Shown in pieces: positions 11,540 through 22,762 of a stretch of DNA of 64,000 nucleotides (its first letter is position 1; every line of letters starts with the position of its first letter). The notes under the pieces are model-generated. The model saw only the letters and a list, made by a program, of their open reading frames with translations. It was not told the origin of the DNA and did no database searches. Where the stretch lies: NCBI GenBank assembly GCA_011109175.1, contig RDEW01000005.1:1-64000 (forward strand), written 5' to 3'. The stretch is from Dicyema japonicum. Taxonomy: Eukaryota; Dicyemida; Rhombozoa; Dicyemidae. Made by a program: the position numbers and the translations under genes.

Positions 11540-13146
11540 CTCCTTTTTTTATTATTATTAATTTTTTCGGAACGTTTCTCAGCTTTTTAATCTTTATTCT
11601 CCAGCTTTATGTATGTGTCCTGGACCTTTGATCTCCTCCTGAAACCATTGATCCGATCTTCCACAATCTTGCTAATCGGTTCCAGGAGCTTGTTTTCGTC
11701 CTCGTTTAGACAGTCTTTCAGTTTCTTGTTTAAGGAGAGCTTAATTGCAGCTCTTCTAGTCTTCTCTAGGAGGGATAAGATCTTGTCCCTCTTCGGAGAG
11801 AAGAACCACCCCTCGCACCCATAAAGTAGGCTAGGGAGAATAACTCCCTTGAAGATAAACAGGTAAGTGTCACGGCTAACGTGTAACTTCCGTGTACATA
11901 AAAGCGACTGAAAGGCTCTCTTTCTCCTTCCCTTTATATCGTCCATGTAATCTCCTGCGTGTCCATAGTCGACCCCCAGGTAGCGCAGACTGTGTGAATT
12001 GTTTACTCCCAGTGTGTATTCTTGTTTCAGGTGCTTTTTCAAACTGCTTATTCGGAGTGCGCAAGATTTTTCAGCAGAGAGCTTTAGCCCTCTCAAGTTG
12101 CACCAATGCTCAATCTGGTCACATACTCCCGGATTCTTCCTTCGGATATAGAAGATTTTAGAGATGTGTCCACCACGATTACGTCATCCGCATAAATAAG
12201 AAGACTAGTATTAATATTCCTCGGACGTGGAAAACTCGCCATAAATATATTAAACAAAATAGGGCTCAATACTGAACCTTGAGGTACTCCTCTTTTGAAT
12301 GATATTGCATCAGATATATATCCACACACCTTCACAAAAGATTGTCTTTCCTGAAGATAATTTTTTAGCCAAACAAATAGGTATCTTGGAACACATGCTG
12401 ATACAAGCTGCTTTAACAACGCTTCATGGCATACACTGTCGAATGCTTTCGAGATATCAAGACATAATAAGTTTATTTGTCTCTTGGAATCCTTTGCTTT
12501 CATGATTTCAGAATTCAGTAGAAAGTAACAGTCTGCACAGCCTCTCCCGGAACGAAAACCTTACTGCTCCGGAATCAGAAATTCGTTTTTTTTATATGTC
12601 TGCTTAGCCTTTTGAAAATGATACGTTCAATCACTTTCGCGAAAGAACATATAAAGCTAATTGGTCTGTAGCTTGCCGGATCTCTCTTTGGCTTCCTTGG
12701 TTTTGGAATTATCCTCACAACAGCTTTCTTCCATAATAATAATAAAGCCTTTTCACGAGAGCCATAGTATTTTATAGCTCCGCATAGGCAGGACACACAC
12801 TTTATTTAAGTAAAGAACAGTTAATTTTAACTAATCGTAGAACCAAGGAATGATCTTCACTTCTTTTTTTTCTTTTTCTTGTGTGAGTGTCCTTTCTAGA
12901 CAATCCAGTTCCGCAGTGAGTATTCACTAATGACGGCGTCACTCGTCAAACCATCAATATTAAAGGCAAATGGCCAAGTCGTATACACCCATCATAAAGA
13001 CATCGCAGATAGTCAAACAAAATATCCGGACCCTCTTTGATAAGTTTCATTGATATGTGGTCATATCCTGGAGCATTGACCTTGCATTCCCTGATAGCTG
13101 TCATCATTTCATAGATGCTGACAGTGTTGATACGAACTTGCTTTAA
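11540..13146 (-). mobile_element. LINE reverse transcriptase, interrupted by a SINE
   Basis: Minus-strand pieces give most of a reverse transcriptase. At 13146-12950 is the fingers region (AIRECKVNAPGYDHISMKLI). At 12735-12575 comes KRDPASYRPISF. At 12503-12093 come DISKAFDSV, RGVPQGSVLSPILFN and the catalytic YADDVIVVD. At 12096-11587 is the thumb/connection with SLRYLGVDYG and LPSLLYGCEGWF. Small frameshifts separate the pieces. A 210-base SINE fragment (12733-12945) is inserted between the fingers and the YRPIS block. The 3' end near 11545-11560 ends in AAT repeats. Confidence 0.85.
12733..12945 (-). mobile_element. tRNA-derived SINE C, 5'-truncated copy
   Basis: Matches the body and tail of the full SINE at 32668-32990. 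On the minus strand it contains ttaactgttctttacttaaa and the shared tail gctctcgtgaaaaggc followed by TTA repeats. It lacks the tRNA-like head. It sits inside LINE coding sequence. Confidence 0.8.
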
Positions 13147-13700
13147 ATATAACTATATAAATAAAAAAAATAATTCTGTTAACAAATTATTTTTTTACTA
13201 TATATAAAACAATTCTAAATGCATCTGCTGGAGTTTTAACGTTAAGTCCAAACTAAAAAAATTACGAGAATAATCTGACCGATTGGGTATTTCCCAGAGC
13301 TGCAAACGCTTCCTAGAAAGATATTGGGAAAAAGTTTTTTTATTAATTTAAAATTAAGATCATGTAAAAATTATTCATCTTTAATTATTTTTTTGTGCGT
13401 TTCAATGATCATGGAAGGTTGGGAAAAACTATTAGGTACGGCTCCATGCCTCATGAGCATGAACGACGTCCTGGTATGGAGAGAATTCAGGGAGGGAGTG
13501 CAGAATCCTCTTGACAAGGGTGTTATAGGAATTTGGCGACGAGAGAAATATAGGGAGAGAAATGTCTATAGAGCTGTGATTCCAAGTTTTCCGAGTCTGA
13601 CTGCCAGTTTGTCCTGCTTCCGTGAGTATTCCTCAAGCCGGAAGTTAGAGATACGCTCTAATGTCGAACGGAAGATCCCGTCAATATGTGCGATTTGGTA
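13147..13700. other. No gene assigned; open frame of unknown origin
   Basis: An open frame (13324-13701, plus strand) encodes a basic 125-residue sequence with no family I recognise. The minus strand here also has open stretches and abuts an integrase relic, so this may be part of that retroelement. Confidence 0.25.
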
Positions 13701-13719
13701 GAATTTTCGCTCGTTGTAT

Positions 13720-14330
13720 TGTCGTGTATTGAATCAATTACCATTACATTATTCCACTCCAACTGCTTCCTTTATGTTTTTAGTCCAACACTTATCCTCG
13801 GACATCATCTTAGATAGTGATCTTGTGATTGTCTGATTGAAGCGTTCGATAATCCCTTGACTCCTTGGATTGTTAGGCCTACTATGAATTTGTTAGACGC
13901 TGAAGCAGTCGCATAATGCTCTTACATGGAATATCACATTCTGACACCACTTTCCGAATAATTTCTCTTTTCACAAAAAATATCTTTCATTGCAATATTG
14001 TTCCAATGTGTTGTGTCCACAATGGGTCAATTGATGAATTTGCGAAGCCACTAATTCCATCTCTTCGTGATTATCAAAGAAGATGACATTTTGTGGTTTC
14101 CATTTGTGTCTTTAAGGTATAATCTTCCATTGATGGATAAAAAAAATTCTTTGACTTTTGAGTTAATCGGTATTTTTTGTCTTGTCATTAGATCGACGAT
14201 CCCCTTCTATTCCATTATTTTCATTATATGAATTTATTCCTGGGTTGTTTTAACGAAACAGCGAGCCATCAGCTTAACTTTATAAAACACGCCTGTATTA
14301 TTAGACACGACCTCTTGTTCTCTTCCTTAT
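13720..14330 (-). mobile_element. Integrase relic (Ty3/gypsy or Ginger type)
   Basis: The minus strand reads SRPNNPRSQGIIERFNQTI (near 13890-13835), the classic integrase-core motif, preceded upstream by HCGHNTLEQYCNERYF (near 14015-13970), which resembles the zinc-binding H..H..Y region. Several stops and frame changes are present. No reverse transcriptase or LTR was found nearby, so LTR element versus Ginger-type DNA element cannot be decided. Confidence 0.6.
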
Positions 14331-14565
14331 GGTTCCCAGAGTTAATAAATTAATTTACTTTTCTAATTTGCAGTGATGCCGTCGAACACTAAATCTTTAC
14401 ATAACAATGTGAGCTTTAAACATTAGTTTTAATAATCGGGTGTTCCTTGAGCAATAAAAATGTAGAGATTATTGACGAATTAAACCAAATATTATACATT
14501 TATAAATACTATTTTAAGTGTTTTATTTTTAACAAAAATAAATCAAAAATGGTCCCGGCCGACAT

Positions 14566-14715
14566 AATCGATGTTGCGTTGCCTCTCACGATTGCACCGG
14601 AGATCAATTGGATAAACCACTGAGTATCATGTGCGTCGTGGGCTTTGAGTGTAACGTCCCAGTTTCTTAAAGAAACGAAACGATTTCCCGCTTATTCCGA
14701 CAATTGGCTAAACTA
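14566..14715 (+). repeat. Dispersed repeat D, copy 1
   Basis: Resembles 44010-44170 with scattered differences (shared words include cggagatcaa and gattccccgcttattcc, the latter as gatttcccgcttattccg here). In both places it lies close to repeats A and B. Confidence 0.5.
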
Positions 14716-14828
14716 CGATTTTTGTTTTTGATTAAATAAAATAATATTTTTTAACTGCAATAAATGGACATAATGATTTATAAATAAGAATATTACATCA
14801 TCTATGACTATTAGCCTCAACTTTGAAA

Positions 14829-15098
14829 ATAGCCGCGTGACGTCTGTTTTGTTCGTCTGTTCCTTCTCTTTTCCTATTAGAGTGGCGTCATGTGATCCAC
14901 CTGTCTAGGTGGCGCCCAGTGCTAGGCCGGCACGAAAAAGAATCATTTGCTCTCTCCCATTCCACTGGAGGGGTTTCCACAACTGCAACTATGGACGTCT
15001 TACCCTTTATGCTGATTCCGGATGGACTCTTTTTGTAGAAGTGGAAACTGGATACATTTAATTAGTTGTTTACTTTAACTTCTTTATCGGTGTATCCG
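14829..15098 (+). repeat. SINE-like repeat A, copy 1 (internally shortened)
   Basis: Begins aatagccgcgtg, contains gagtggcgtcatgtgatcca and ends ctttatcggtgtatccgtgg. Full copies lie at 42913-43232 and 50212-50522. Compared with them it lacks about 30 bases near the start. No open frame is conserved. Confidence 0.75.
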
Positions 15099-15117
15099 TG
15101 GTTATTAAATTAATTAA

Positions 15118-15394
15118 ATTATGAACTCCAACATTATCGCTTGGCGCCATGTGGTGCTACGTGGATAGTTTGTCAAAATTATTTTCTTTCCGATGGCGTC
15201 ACTGGATCCATCTTACTGAAGAGGCGCCCAATGCCTGGCTGGCATCAAGAGGATCCAACAATTCTTCCCCGGGGACAACGTCGTTACCTGGTGACAAGTT
15301 TTGGAATGCTGGAACGAGTCAGGATCGAGGAGTTAGTTAGTTTGGTTACCCTTCGTCTTTGGAAATAATTTTTATTTAATTATGAACTCTAACA
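15118..15394 (+). repeat. SINE-like repeat B, copy 1, with target duplication
   Basis: The unit (about 15133-15379) shares with repeat A the words gcgccatgtggtgct, tggcgtca and aggcgcccaatgcc, but has a different 3' half ending tttggaaataatttttattt. It is flanked by ttatgaactccaaca (15118-15132) and ttatgaactctaaca (15380-15394), an almost perfect 15-base target duplication, so it moved by retroposition. A second copy in opposite orientation lies at 43665-43905. Confidence 0.7.
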
Positions 15395-15653
15395 GATAGT
15401 CACAAGGGTTAGTGCATCATTTGAGTAAAATCCACTCAGATAGATCACAGAAAACCATCACGAATTAGAACCAACATATACTCAAACTGCATAGTTTATA
15501 CCATTCTAAGATAACAAAGATATTTCCATGGAATGACCAGCTTGTGAAGAAGATCAACTAGACACTTTTTGCGACATCTTTGCACTAGGGTTCACCATGA
15601 AAGTGATACATGTACTTTGATGACAAACAAAAGAGGCATTAAATAAAGTAACC

Positions 15654-15874
15654 AACAGGAATAGAAATACTCACTGAGGAACTGGATTGTCTAGAAAGGA
15701 CACTCACACAAGAAAAAGAAAAAAAGAAGTGAAGATTGGTCACTTCTTTTGGTTCCTTGGTTCTACGATTAGTTAAAATTAACTGTTCTTTACTTAAATA
15801 AAGTGTGTGTTCTGCCTATGCGGAGCTATAAATACTATGGCTCTCGTGAAAAGGCTTTAAAAAAAACAGGAATA
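15654..15874 (+). mobile_element. tRNA-derived SINE C, 5'-truncated copy with target duplication
   Basis: Carries the SINE C body and the shared 3' tail (15810-15860: gcggagctataaatactatg, then gctctcgtgaaaaggc). The word aacaggaata flanks it at 15654-15663 and 15865-15874. The tRNA head is missing. Confidence 0.8.
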
Positions 15875-16203
15875 AAATCCAAAAAAACGCAAGGTGATTT
15901 GGAGGTCTTCGTAGCAAATATCAAGCAAACTATTTTGTAGTTGCATTGTAGGGAAAAAGAAATTAAGTTTGTTCGCTTAATAGTACTTAGTCCTTTCCAT
16001 GAACAGGTAACCAAGGCGAAAACCACAATAAATAATGACATATCGTATTATTATAATGCACATATATCGTATATTTCGTGGTATATTTGTGAAAAATGTG
16101 AAATAAAATGAAATTTAAAATGCTATTAATTTAAAATATTAAAATTTAAAATTATTAATTAAATACTTTTTAAATTTTTTAAATTTACTTTTTTGTTGTG
16201 TCT

Positions 16204-18638
16204 ATGGAATACACCCCATTCGTAATCACAGATAAAGACTTAGAAGATGAGTTTAATCCTTCAAACCGTTCTCGTCGTCAAACAAAAGAGGAGTCAATAT
16301 ATGGTAACTTCTAAACTCATATTCCAAGGAATCTGGGCTGAGCAAGACGATGATAGTCTCAGAATCTACAGAAAGCGGACCCCAAAGCCCAAATACATCG
16401 GATTCGTCAGTGGAGGCTTTAACAATGAAGAAAAGCACCAGAAAACATCACAAGCAGACAAAAAAGCATCAAAGCAAGTTGATAGGTCGCATTTTAGTTT
16501 ATTTCAGTCAGTTCGGCTCTTGGGAAGCATACGAAAGGAATTGGGATGAAACTTCTGATGAAGGTTCTGTTAAACTGATTTCTAGCAAGGCTTTCAACCA
16601 GGACAAGGTTTGGGACAGAGCAAACAGGGAATTTCTACCCCAATAATGGTCGGGAAGACTGTGAGCGACAATACTACTTCGTTCAGGAGGGACCTAAAAA
16701 AGAGCGAGAAAAAGAGACCGTTCCAATGTGGAAGAAGTATAAAAGGAAATCGAAGAAGGCCATCTTCTTAACAACTGAGGAACTAATGGTCACAAAACGT
16801 GCCAAAAAGTATCAGCACTGCCACCAAAATGAGGTTGTTGACTTGACAGGCAGAGATGAAGGTTTATTCTGGTAGTGTTTTTATCTAATGGTAGATTACA
16901 GCTGTTTTGGGAGAAAATCAGAGGTTAACTCCACAGAATCTCCCAAACATGTGTTTTCCTGCAAAGAAATCATACACAACTTGAATCTGATCGTGGTGAT
17001 GATCGAGGCTGAAATTATCGAGAATGAACTAGCGTATATGACTTTAATTATTTTTAGTATTCAAGCTGAAGAGGTTGAATTGAAGGATCAAGAATTTCAG
17101 CTTGGGAGGCTTGAAAAAAAGGCCTCTGTTGACCATAAGATCCACCGGAACCTCTCCGGTGCCATAAGATAGTCCAGGATTGTCTTAAAAGACAGGAAAG
17201 GGGTTCCATCTCTCAGTCAGCAGTACATGACATGTTCTTCTGCCTAATTGACCGCTACCCTACCATTTACATCGACTTTGAGCTATCCCGATTGTCTACA
17301 ATCCTTCTGGGCCCACTGGTTTCCATGGAAATGTTTACTTTAGTTTGAGGAAGAGATTGGTAGTGAGTCTATGTTGGTGAACCTAAATTCTGCGGTAAAT
17401 TTTGTTCGTTATTGGCGACGTTTCTTTGATAATAAGAAGCTATGTGATTCTCTATCTCGCCTCCCAAACAGAGATTGGAGGGACATTCCCACTTGGAGTC
17501 CCTTTGACCGCCTTCTATGTGATGTGTGGCTGGGAAAGGTGCAAGATGCGATCAGACATGAATGGGAGGTTGATAACCCACGACAACTTGTTAATTTCTG
17601 CGAAATTTGGGATCCAATTCTACCTCCCTGGATGTGGGATTATGTGATGGATAATTATGTGCTTCCTAAACTTCTTACTTCCCTCTGTAATTGGTCTCCC
17701 TCCTCAGAATCTGCCCATGTTTGGATAGACCCGTGGCTTGATGTTTTTGGGAGTTCAGGCAGTCGTGCTAAACTGTTGTATGACGCGGTTTTGAAGATCA
17801 TTGGCGAGTATCTAAGCATGTGGCATCCTTCTGACGACTCTGGTTATTTTGTTGTCCTCCCATGGTTGGGGATCATCCCATATTCTCTGTTGGACACTAT
17901 GTTGTTGAAAAAAGTGGTTCCGAAGCTGTCAAACTTTCTCCAAAACTCCTCTGGTGATTGACCCTAGTGATCAGAAACTGGGTTTGGAGTATTTTAATGA
18001 TAGATGTTTGGCTGACATTCACTCAGTGGCACGATGTTGTACACCAGAAGACCATGGTTGAGTTGATCGACCGATATTTTTTCCCGACCTTTCTTAACGT
18101 CCTAAGAGATTGGTTGATTGGGAGTCCTGACTACTCTGAGCTGAACAAGTGGTACCTTGGCTGGAAGTCTACTTTTCCTGCCAAATATTTAACCGAGGAA
18201 ATCATTAAAAGTTTGTGATACAGTCATTTGTAGACAGATTCAAAGAGGCCCTTGCCATGATGGACTGTGTGTACTCTGCGAGACGGGATGGAGTGCTGGA
18301 AAGTCGTACCCCTAGTTCTACAAAAAGGGTGATTATGTTGCGTTTAGTAAAGGATTCTGGTCAGTACTTGAATGTGAGTCCGTCGGTGACAAAATCGAGG
18401 CCTAGCACGTTGAAAGATTTGGTGGCTGTTAAGGTTGTGGTGGTTAATGATGAAGGCTGCTGAGAATGGGATTGAGTACTTTCCAATTAGAAATAAGTTT
18501 ATTAATGGCAAACAAGTATACAAACTTGGATCGGCCCAGTTATATATTGATCGTGATGTGGTTTATTTATTCTCCAAACGTTCCTGGCGTCCTGAGTCAT
18601 TAAATGATATTATATCACGAAAACTCTATTTGAAATGA
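16204..18638 (+). CDS. TFIP11: TFIP11 / Ntr1 (Spp382) spliceosome-disassembly G-patch protein
   Basis: TFIP11 recruits and activates the helicase DHX15 to release lariat introns. The first exon reads ITDKDLEDEFNP..RQTKEE and joins through a 26-base intron to IWAEQDDDS, matching the family N terminus. The G-patch follows at about 16530-16640 as KGIGMKLLMK, a 22-base intron, then GFQPGQGLGQSKQGIS. Next come LTTEELMVTKRAKK and DLTGRDE, a helical region, and the long C-terminal domain: PPWMWDYVMDNYVLPKL, WIDPWLDVFG, YLSMWHPSDDSGYFVVLPWL, KWYLGWKSTFP, and the end INGKQVYKLGSAQLYIDRDV. Introns are about 22-26 bases. Between FGSWE and the G-patch the frame shifts (about 16524-16530), probably a sequencing indel. 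Order and coverage match full-length TFIP11. A protein like this suits a genome whose introns are near the lower size limit. Confidence 0.9.
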
Positions 18639-19177
18639 TTTTTTATTTATTTATTATGTTTTTGATTGTAGTGTAGTACAGATATAAGGATTGTGTAGTG
18701 CATTCAATATTCACTCTAGGCGGATTCTTAGTATCATAATTTTATTCGTGCTTCAATGTTTTGACTTTTGTTTTTATTATACAACAATCAATACATTAAC
18801 ACCTTAAAAAATAAGTTGATACTCTAAGAACCAATACAGACTAGTTGAAGCAGTCACTTTAGTCTTTGCGAGTTATCCCTGTAAGTTCCTCGAACGGAGT
18901 TGGCACTAGTGGCGAGGAGAACCTTTGTAGGACCTTCGTGACTATTTATTGGAAGGAATGATTTTCTTTATGTTTGTATAAGATAGTTTTATGCCTTATG
19001 CCGCACAGCAGTATCCGATTGTTGGTTGTATGTACTGCGTGTAAAGATGATTTAATGTTGTGTAAGATGATTTAATTTTGATAGAGTTAGTGGAGAGGAT
19101 TGATATTCTATTAAGGGTAAAAAGGTGCCGAGTTTTTCATTCTTCTATTGGAAGTAAAAATCATTGAGTTTGACATT
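18639..19177. other. Intergenic, nothing recognised
   Basis: AT-rich sequence after the TFIP11 stop. No exon or named repeat seen. Confidence 0.3.
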
Positions 19178-19504
19178 TCAGGACTCGTGCAATAGATTCC
19201 TCGTAAGCCAACAGTTCAGCCTGTTCAGTAAATCTTGTAAACGGGTACCCGCTGTGTGGATACACTTGTCTCTTGTTGCCTGAATTATGTTGTCAGCATA
19301 AGCAAGGAAAAGATTATCGTCGCTGCTATGGGAATGCATGTCGCTCATAAAGAGGTGAAGAGAACGGGTGACAGAGGGATCCTTGCGGGACTCCATTTGG
19401 CAGAAATTTGGTGATAGAGTGACATAAATGGAATACTCTTGAAACGTTTCGAATAGTCTTCTACGTGATCTCTTGATAAAAACGAAAGCACATGCATTAA
19501 TCAA
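19178..19504 (-). mobile_element. LINE reverse transcriptase fragment (catalytic core)
   Basis: The minus-strand frame contains YADNIIQATRDK, a variant of the YADD catalytic box (second Asp replaced by Asn), followed by RLQDLLNRLNCWL. It resembles the LINEs at 36.2 and 55.4 kb. Only the palm segment survives. Confidence 0.65.
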
Positions 19505-20049
19505 CGTTTGTGCTTTGAATACCCAGGATATTAAAACCCTTGCCAGAGCTTTTCTTCAATAGTTTATTTTAACAGACAAACTTATTGAGTCGATTTTTTT
19601 TTTTAACTAGGGCTAACCTGGCATATCTTCTGTCGTAGTTAAGGTTGTGTTTAGGCATAGATAATCTTGTATCCAGGATACTTCTATGTCCAAGGAATAC
19701 AACCATCTAGGTAAAGATTATGCATGAAGCTGTTTGTAACTCCACGGTAAAGTTTCCACAGGCACGTTTGTTGATGGGTCATTCATAACCTTGAAGGGAC
19801 CAGTCTGCGGTAGTAGTACCATCTTTTTTATAGGATAGTTTGGCTTGGGTAGCGTAGGTGATGTTAATCTTGAGCTCGACCAGAAGAAAACGTAGTTCCA
19901 AAGTTGTAGGTAGTGGTTTAAGAGTCCAACTAACAACTAATCGCAAGGGACAGCAATAATTAAATTTTCGGATTAAAATGTTCTCTATCCAATTCGTTTC
20001 CTCTTCGAGCAAATATGGGAGTAAAGTCATTTTCCTTTTCCTCAATATA

Positions 20050-20745
20050 TATTGACATTATTTGCTCACACTCTTCTCTTGAATTTCTTCATAATCAGAC
20101 CGAGAGTAAATATCCTTTATCCCTTCATTAAGTTTATCATAACGCCGCGAAACGTCGACTTCGTTCCTAAATGATACAATCATACTCTTCAAAGTCTTCT
20201 TGATTACCAGCGATTGAACATGCGCATACGTTCTTCATTTATATTCAATGATCTGGCATACTTCCACGAATGTGAAGTCACTAGGCCATCCCAAGTGAGT
20301 ACAATCAGGACAATCTTGATTTCTGCGTTGTATCAACTTTAGCTCTTAGGAAAGAAGGTCATACTTCCTCAGCTTTTCGCATTCCACCTGCTGTAGATTC
20401 TAGGAAGATGTTGTTCCCACTTCGACCAAGATAATTTTGTTTCTCCTTTGATCAAAAACAACAGGTCTGGCTTGTTATGCTCAATAAATATGTCGGTTTT
20501 AATAAAGGTCTCAACTCTGATTCAACTGAGTTATTCATTACAATGGATTGCACTGAATGAGTCTTCAGTTTCTTTTCGTTTTGAGACCAAAGTCTCTGCA
20601 AAAGTGGAAATGTAGACACCTCACGACTTCGTTATGTCTTCTTACATAATCCCCATGCAACATCTTTTTACACCTTGTGGCACAATGATCCACGGTCTTC
20701 TTCCATTTTTTACAATAGGTGCACATTGCATTTTGTCATATTCAA
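20050..20745 (-). mobile_element. LINE C-terminal domain with zinc motif
   Basis: On the minus strand the sequence reads CTYCKKWKKTVDHCATRCKK, a CxxC..H..C zinc motif, then after frame changes FDQRRNKIILVEVG and QVECEKLRKYDLLS. This is the same domain type as at 7262-7800. Several stops show decay. The stretch 19505-20050 on the same strand is probably part of the same element but has no motif I can name. Confidence 0.6.
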
Positions 20746-21394
20746 ATTATACAGTCACTGACTAGTTAATATGCTTGCCTAGTATTTGGTCGGGACAGAT
20801 TGTAGGAATTTTTAATGATATGTATAATCTTATATTTTAAAGTCAGGTCATCTTGTTTAAGTTCCTTCAGTGTAAATGGACGTGATTTGAAATTTGGAAA
20901 AATTATTTTTTTGAAGTTTAACAAAATGACTATTAGATTTTCTTGAACCTATTTTTTCAGTAATTGTCAAAAGCGAATGTTTCCAGAGATGAAGAGAAAT
21001 TGAAGGCGGACCAAAACAAGAGAATTGAGGAGGCAAAAGGGACACAATAACTGAGACCCATTTTGATAATACAGTCTGATGGAACTACGTTTTAAAACTA
21101 CAAATTGATAATTGTAACAGGATTTTAATCAATAAGAGTTACCTCATTTACCAAGCACGTGGTTGTAGAATTCATAAATGTTAAATTGGAATCATCAGGA
21201 GGTTGAATTAAGAATAAACTTCTCCAAAATGGAATAAACTTAATTCTTTGCCATTTATTTAATGAATCATGTATTTCTTCCATTGTCGGTCACGTGGTTA
21301 GTCGGTTGAGGGTTGAGACGGTGAAGTATATAGCAGTAAATTTCAACTTTATTATGAGTGGAAATCCTTATCGCTCTTCTTCTAATGAATATGG
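20746..21394. other. Intergenic, nothing recognised
   Basis: No exon, RNA gene or named repeat seen. Confidence 0.25.
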
Positions 21395-21396
21395 TC

Positions 21397-21488
21397 AAGC
21401 TGACGGACTTGGGATAACTCAGAAACCCAAAGTTTCAAACTAAATAAGTGTCGGATCCTCAAACTATCGGGGTTCAGATCCCGTCCAG
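21397..21488 (+). other. tRNA-like sequence, probably a decayed tRNA or SINE head
   Basis: Contains a T-arm/B-box-like hairpin (cggggttcagatcccg, about 21467-21482) followed by tccagtc, and a possible D-stem pair ttggg/cccaa near 21410-21434. The acceptor pairing is imperfect and no clear anticodon arm forms, so I do not call a functional tRNA. Confidence 0.3.
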
Positions 21489-21696
21489 TCAAATTTGAAA
21501 AAAGCTTTGAGGATCTTCTGTCTATATACTTTTCACTCCTGGACTCTTCATTATAAAATATACTGCACTCTAAGGATGCACAAACGCCATAGACAACGTC
21601 AATAACTAAGTAATCATAGAAGGCACTTAATTGGTTTTCCAAAGAATACATGTCGAGACATGGCTGAATAATTAATTTATTTGTAAGCGCAATGTG

Positions 21697-21771
21697 GATT
21701 ACTATTACTATTAAGGCACTTTCACGAAAGCCATAATGTTAGTGGTACCTTGGCTGGAAGTCTACTTTTCC
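21697..21771 (-). repeat. LINE/SINE 3' tail abutting a 31-base TFIP11 exon fragment
   Basis: Positions 21697-21738 are the reverse complement of the shared LINE/SINE tail with its AAT-type repeat. Positions 21741-21771 are identical over 31 bases to the TFIP11 exon at 18148-18178 (agtggtaccttggctggaag and onward). In the orientation of the tail the gene fragment is antisense and lies immediately 5' of it. Confidence 0.75.
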
Positions 21772-22762
21772 GCATATTCAACACTCATATTAACAATATT
21801 TATAGTTAGTCTCTTCCATCTTCCTCTGTCGAATGCTAGTGATCTCAAATCGTCCAGGTCGTCCCCCGTCTTTAGATTTTTTCTCACACGATTTAGATCT
21901 TTGTTTAAGGCAGTCGGAAGTATCGATCAATGTGGATTGTGGAAAAAAAAACTGTGGAAAAGACTGTGGGAAATAAAGGAAGCATTCGAACAACAAAGGT
22001 TTATTAAAGAATATTCTACCACTCAAAAACCTAAGAATGATTATGGAGTGATCTCTTTCCCAGGGCACTTGCTTTAATCATTCATTGTTTTTAATAAAGA
22101 CAAGGAATAATACAATGACAAGGATCTATTGTAGAGACAACGTAATTATTACTGATACTATTATTTTAATGACAAGAATCTTTGGGTGACATGAGAGACA
22201 TACTGGTAATCAGGAAAATGTGTTCTGATAAGCTTAGAGGATGATAATACGACTCAAGAGGACCAATAGGCTAATAATTCCTAAATCATTCCTTAATAAT
22301 AAACTAAGGGATAAGGATTGCAGACTTATCGACAAAATAAGATCACTTCTGATGTAATTGACATCTAAATTGTACTTTATGATAATCAGTATTTGCAAGT
22401 AAAGGAAGCCGATGGCTAACAGAAACGTAACAACCAAAGGCGTACGCACACAGATCAGTCAAATGTATTCTGAATCTAATAAAAATTGCACAATTGATAC
22501 GATTAGATAAAAATATAACAAATACACAATAAATGCTAGTCACTAGTAATATTAATGCTAATAATCGGAATAAATAAATTCGGAATGAAATACCAAACCA
22601 AAAATCTCCGACTGAGAGGACTGCTTTTATACTAATCTAATGGAAGATTGTGCAATGACTCGGCTTAACCCAAGTCCCAGACTAAAGCAATACAGAAAGA
22701 TGGGTTTGTAGTTTAATAAATCTCTATACAAAGAAAAATGATAATTGCATATCAAATATATA
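21772..22762. other. No gene assigned
   Basis: A 113-codon open frame (21736-22077, plus strand) has no recognisable domain and begins within the TFIP11 fragment. The rest is AT-rich. I cannot support a gene here. Confidence 0.25.

Noticed and set aside
13324-13701. 125-codon plus-strand gene
   Set aside because: No domain, no splice structure, and the opposite strand carries an adjoining integrase relic.
21397-21488. Functional tRNA gene
   Set aside because: There is a T-arm-like hairpin, but the acceptor and anticodon stems do not form convincingly.
21736-22077. 113-codon frame downstream of the TFIP11 fragment
   Set aside because: It starts inside the duplicated 31-base fragment, in a different frame from TFIP11, and has no recognisable domain.
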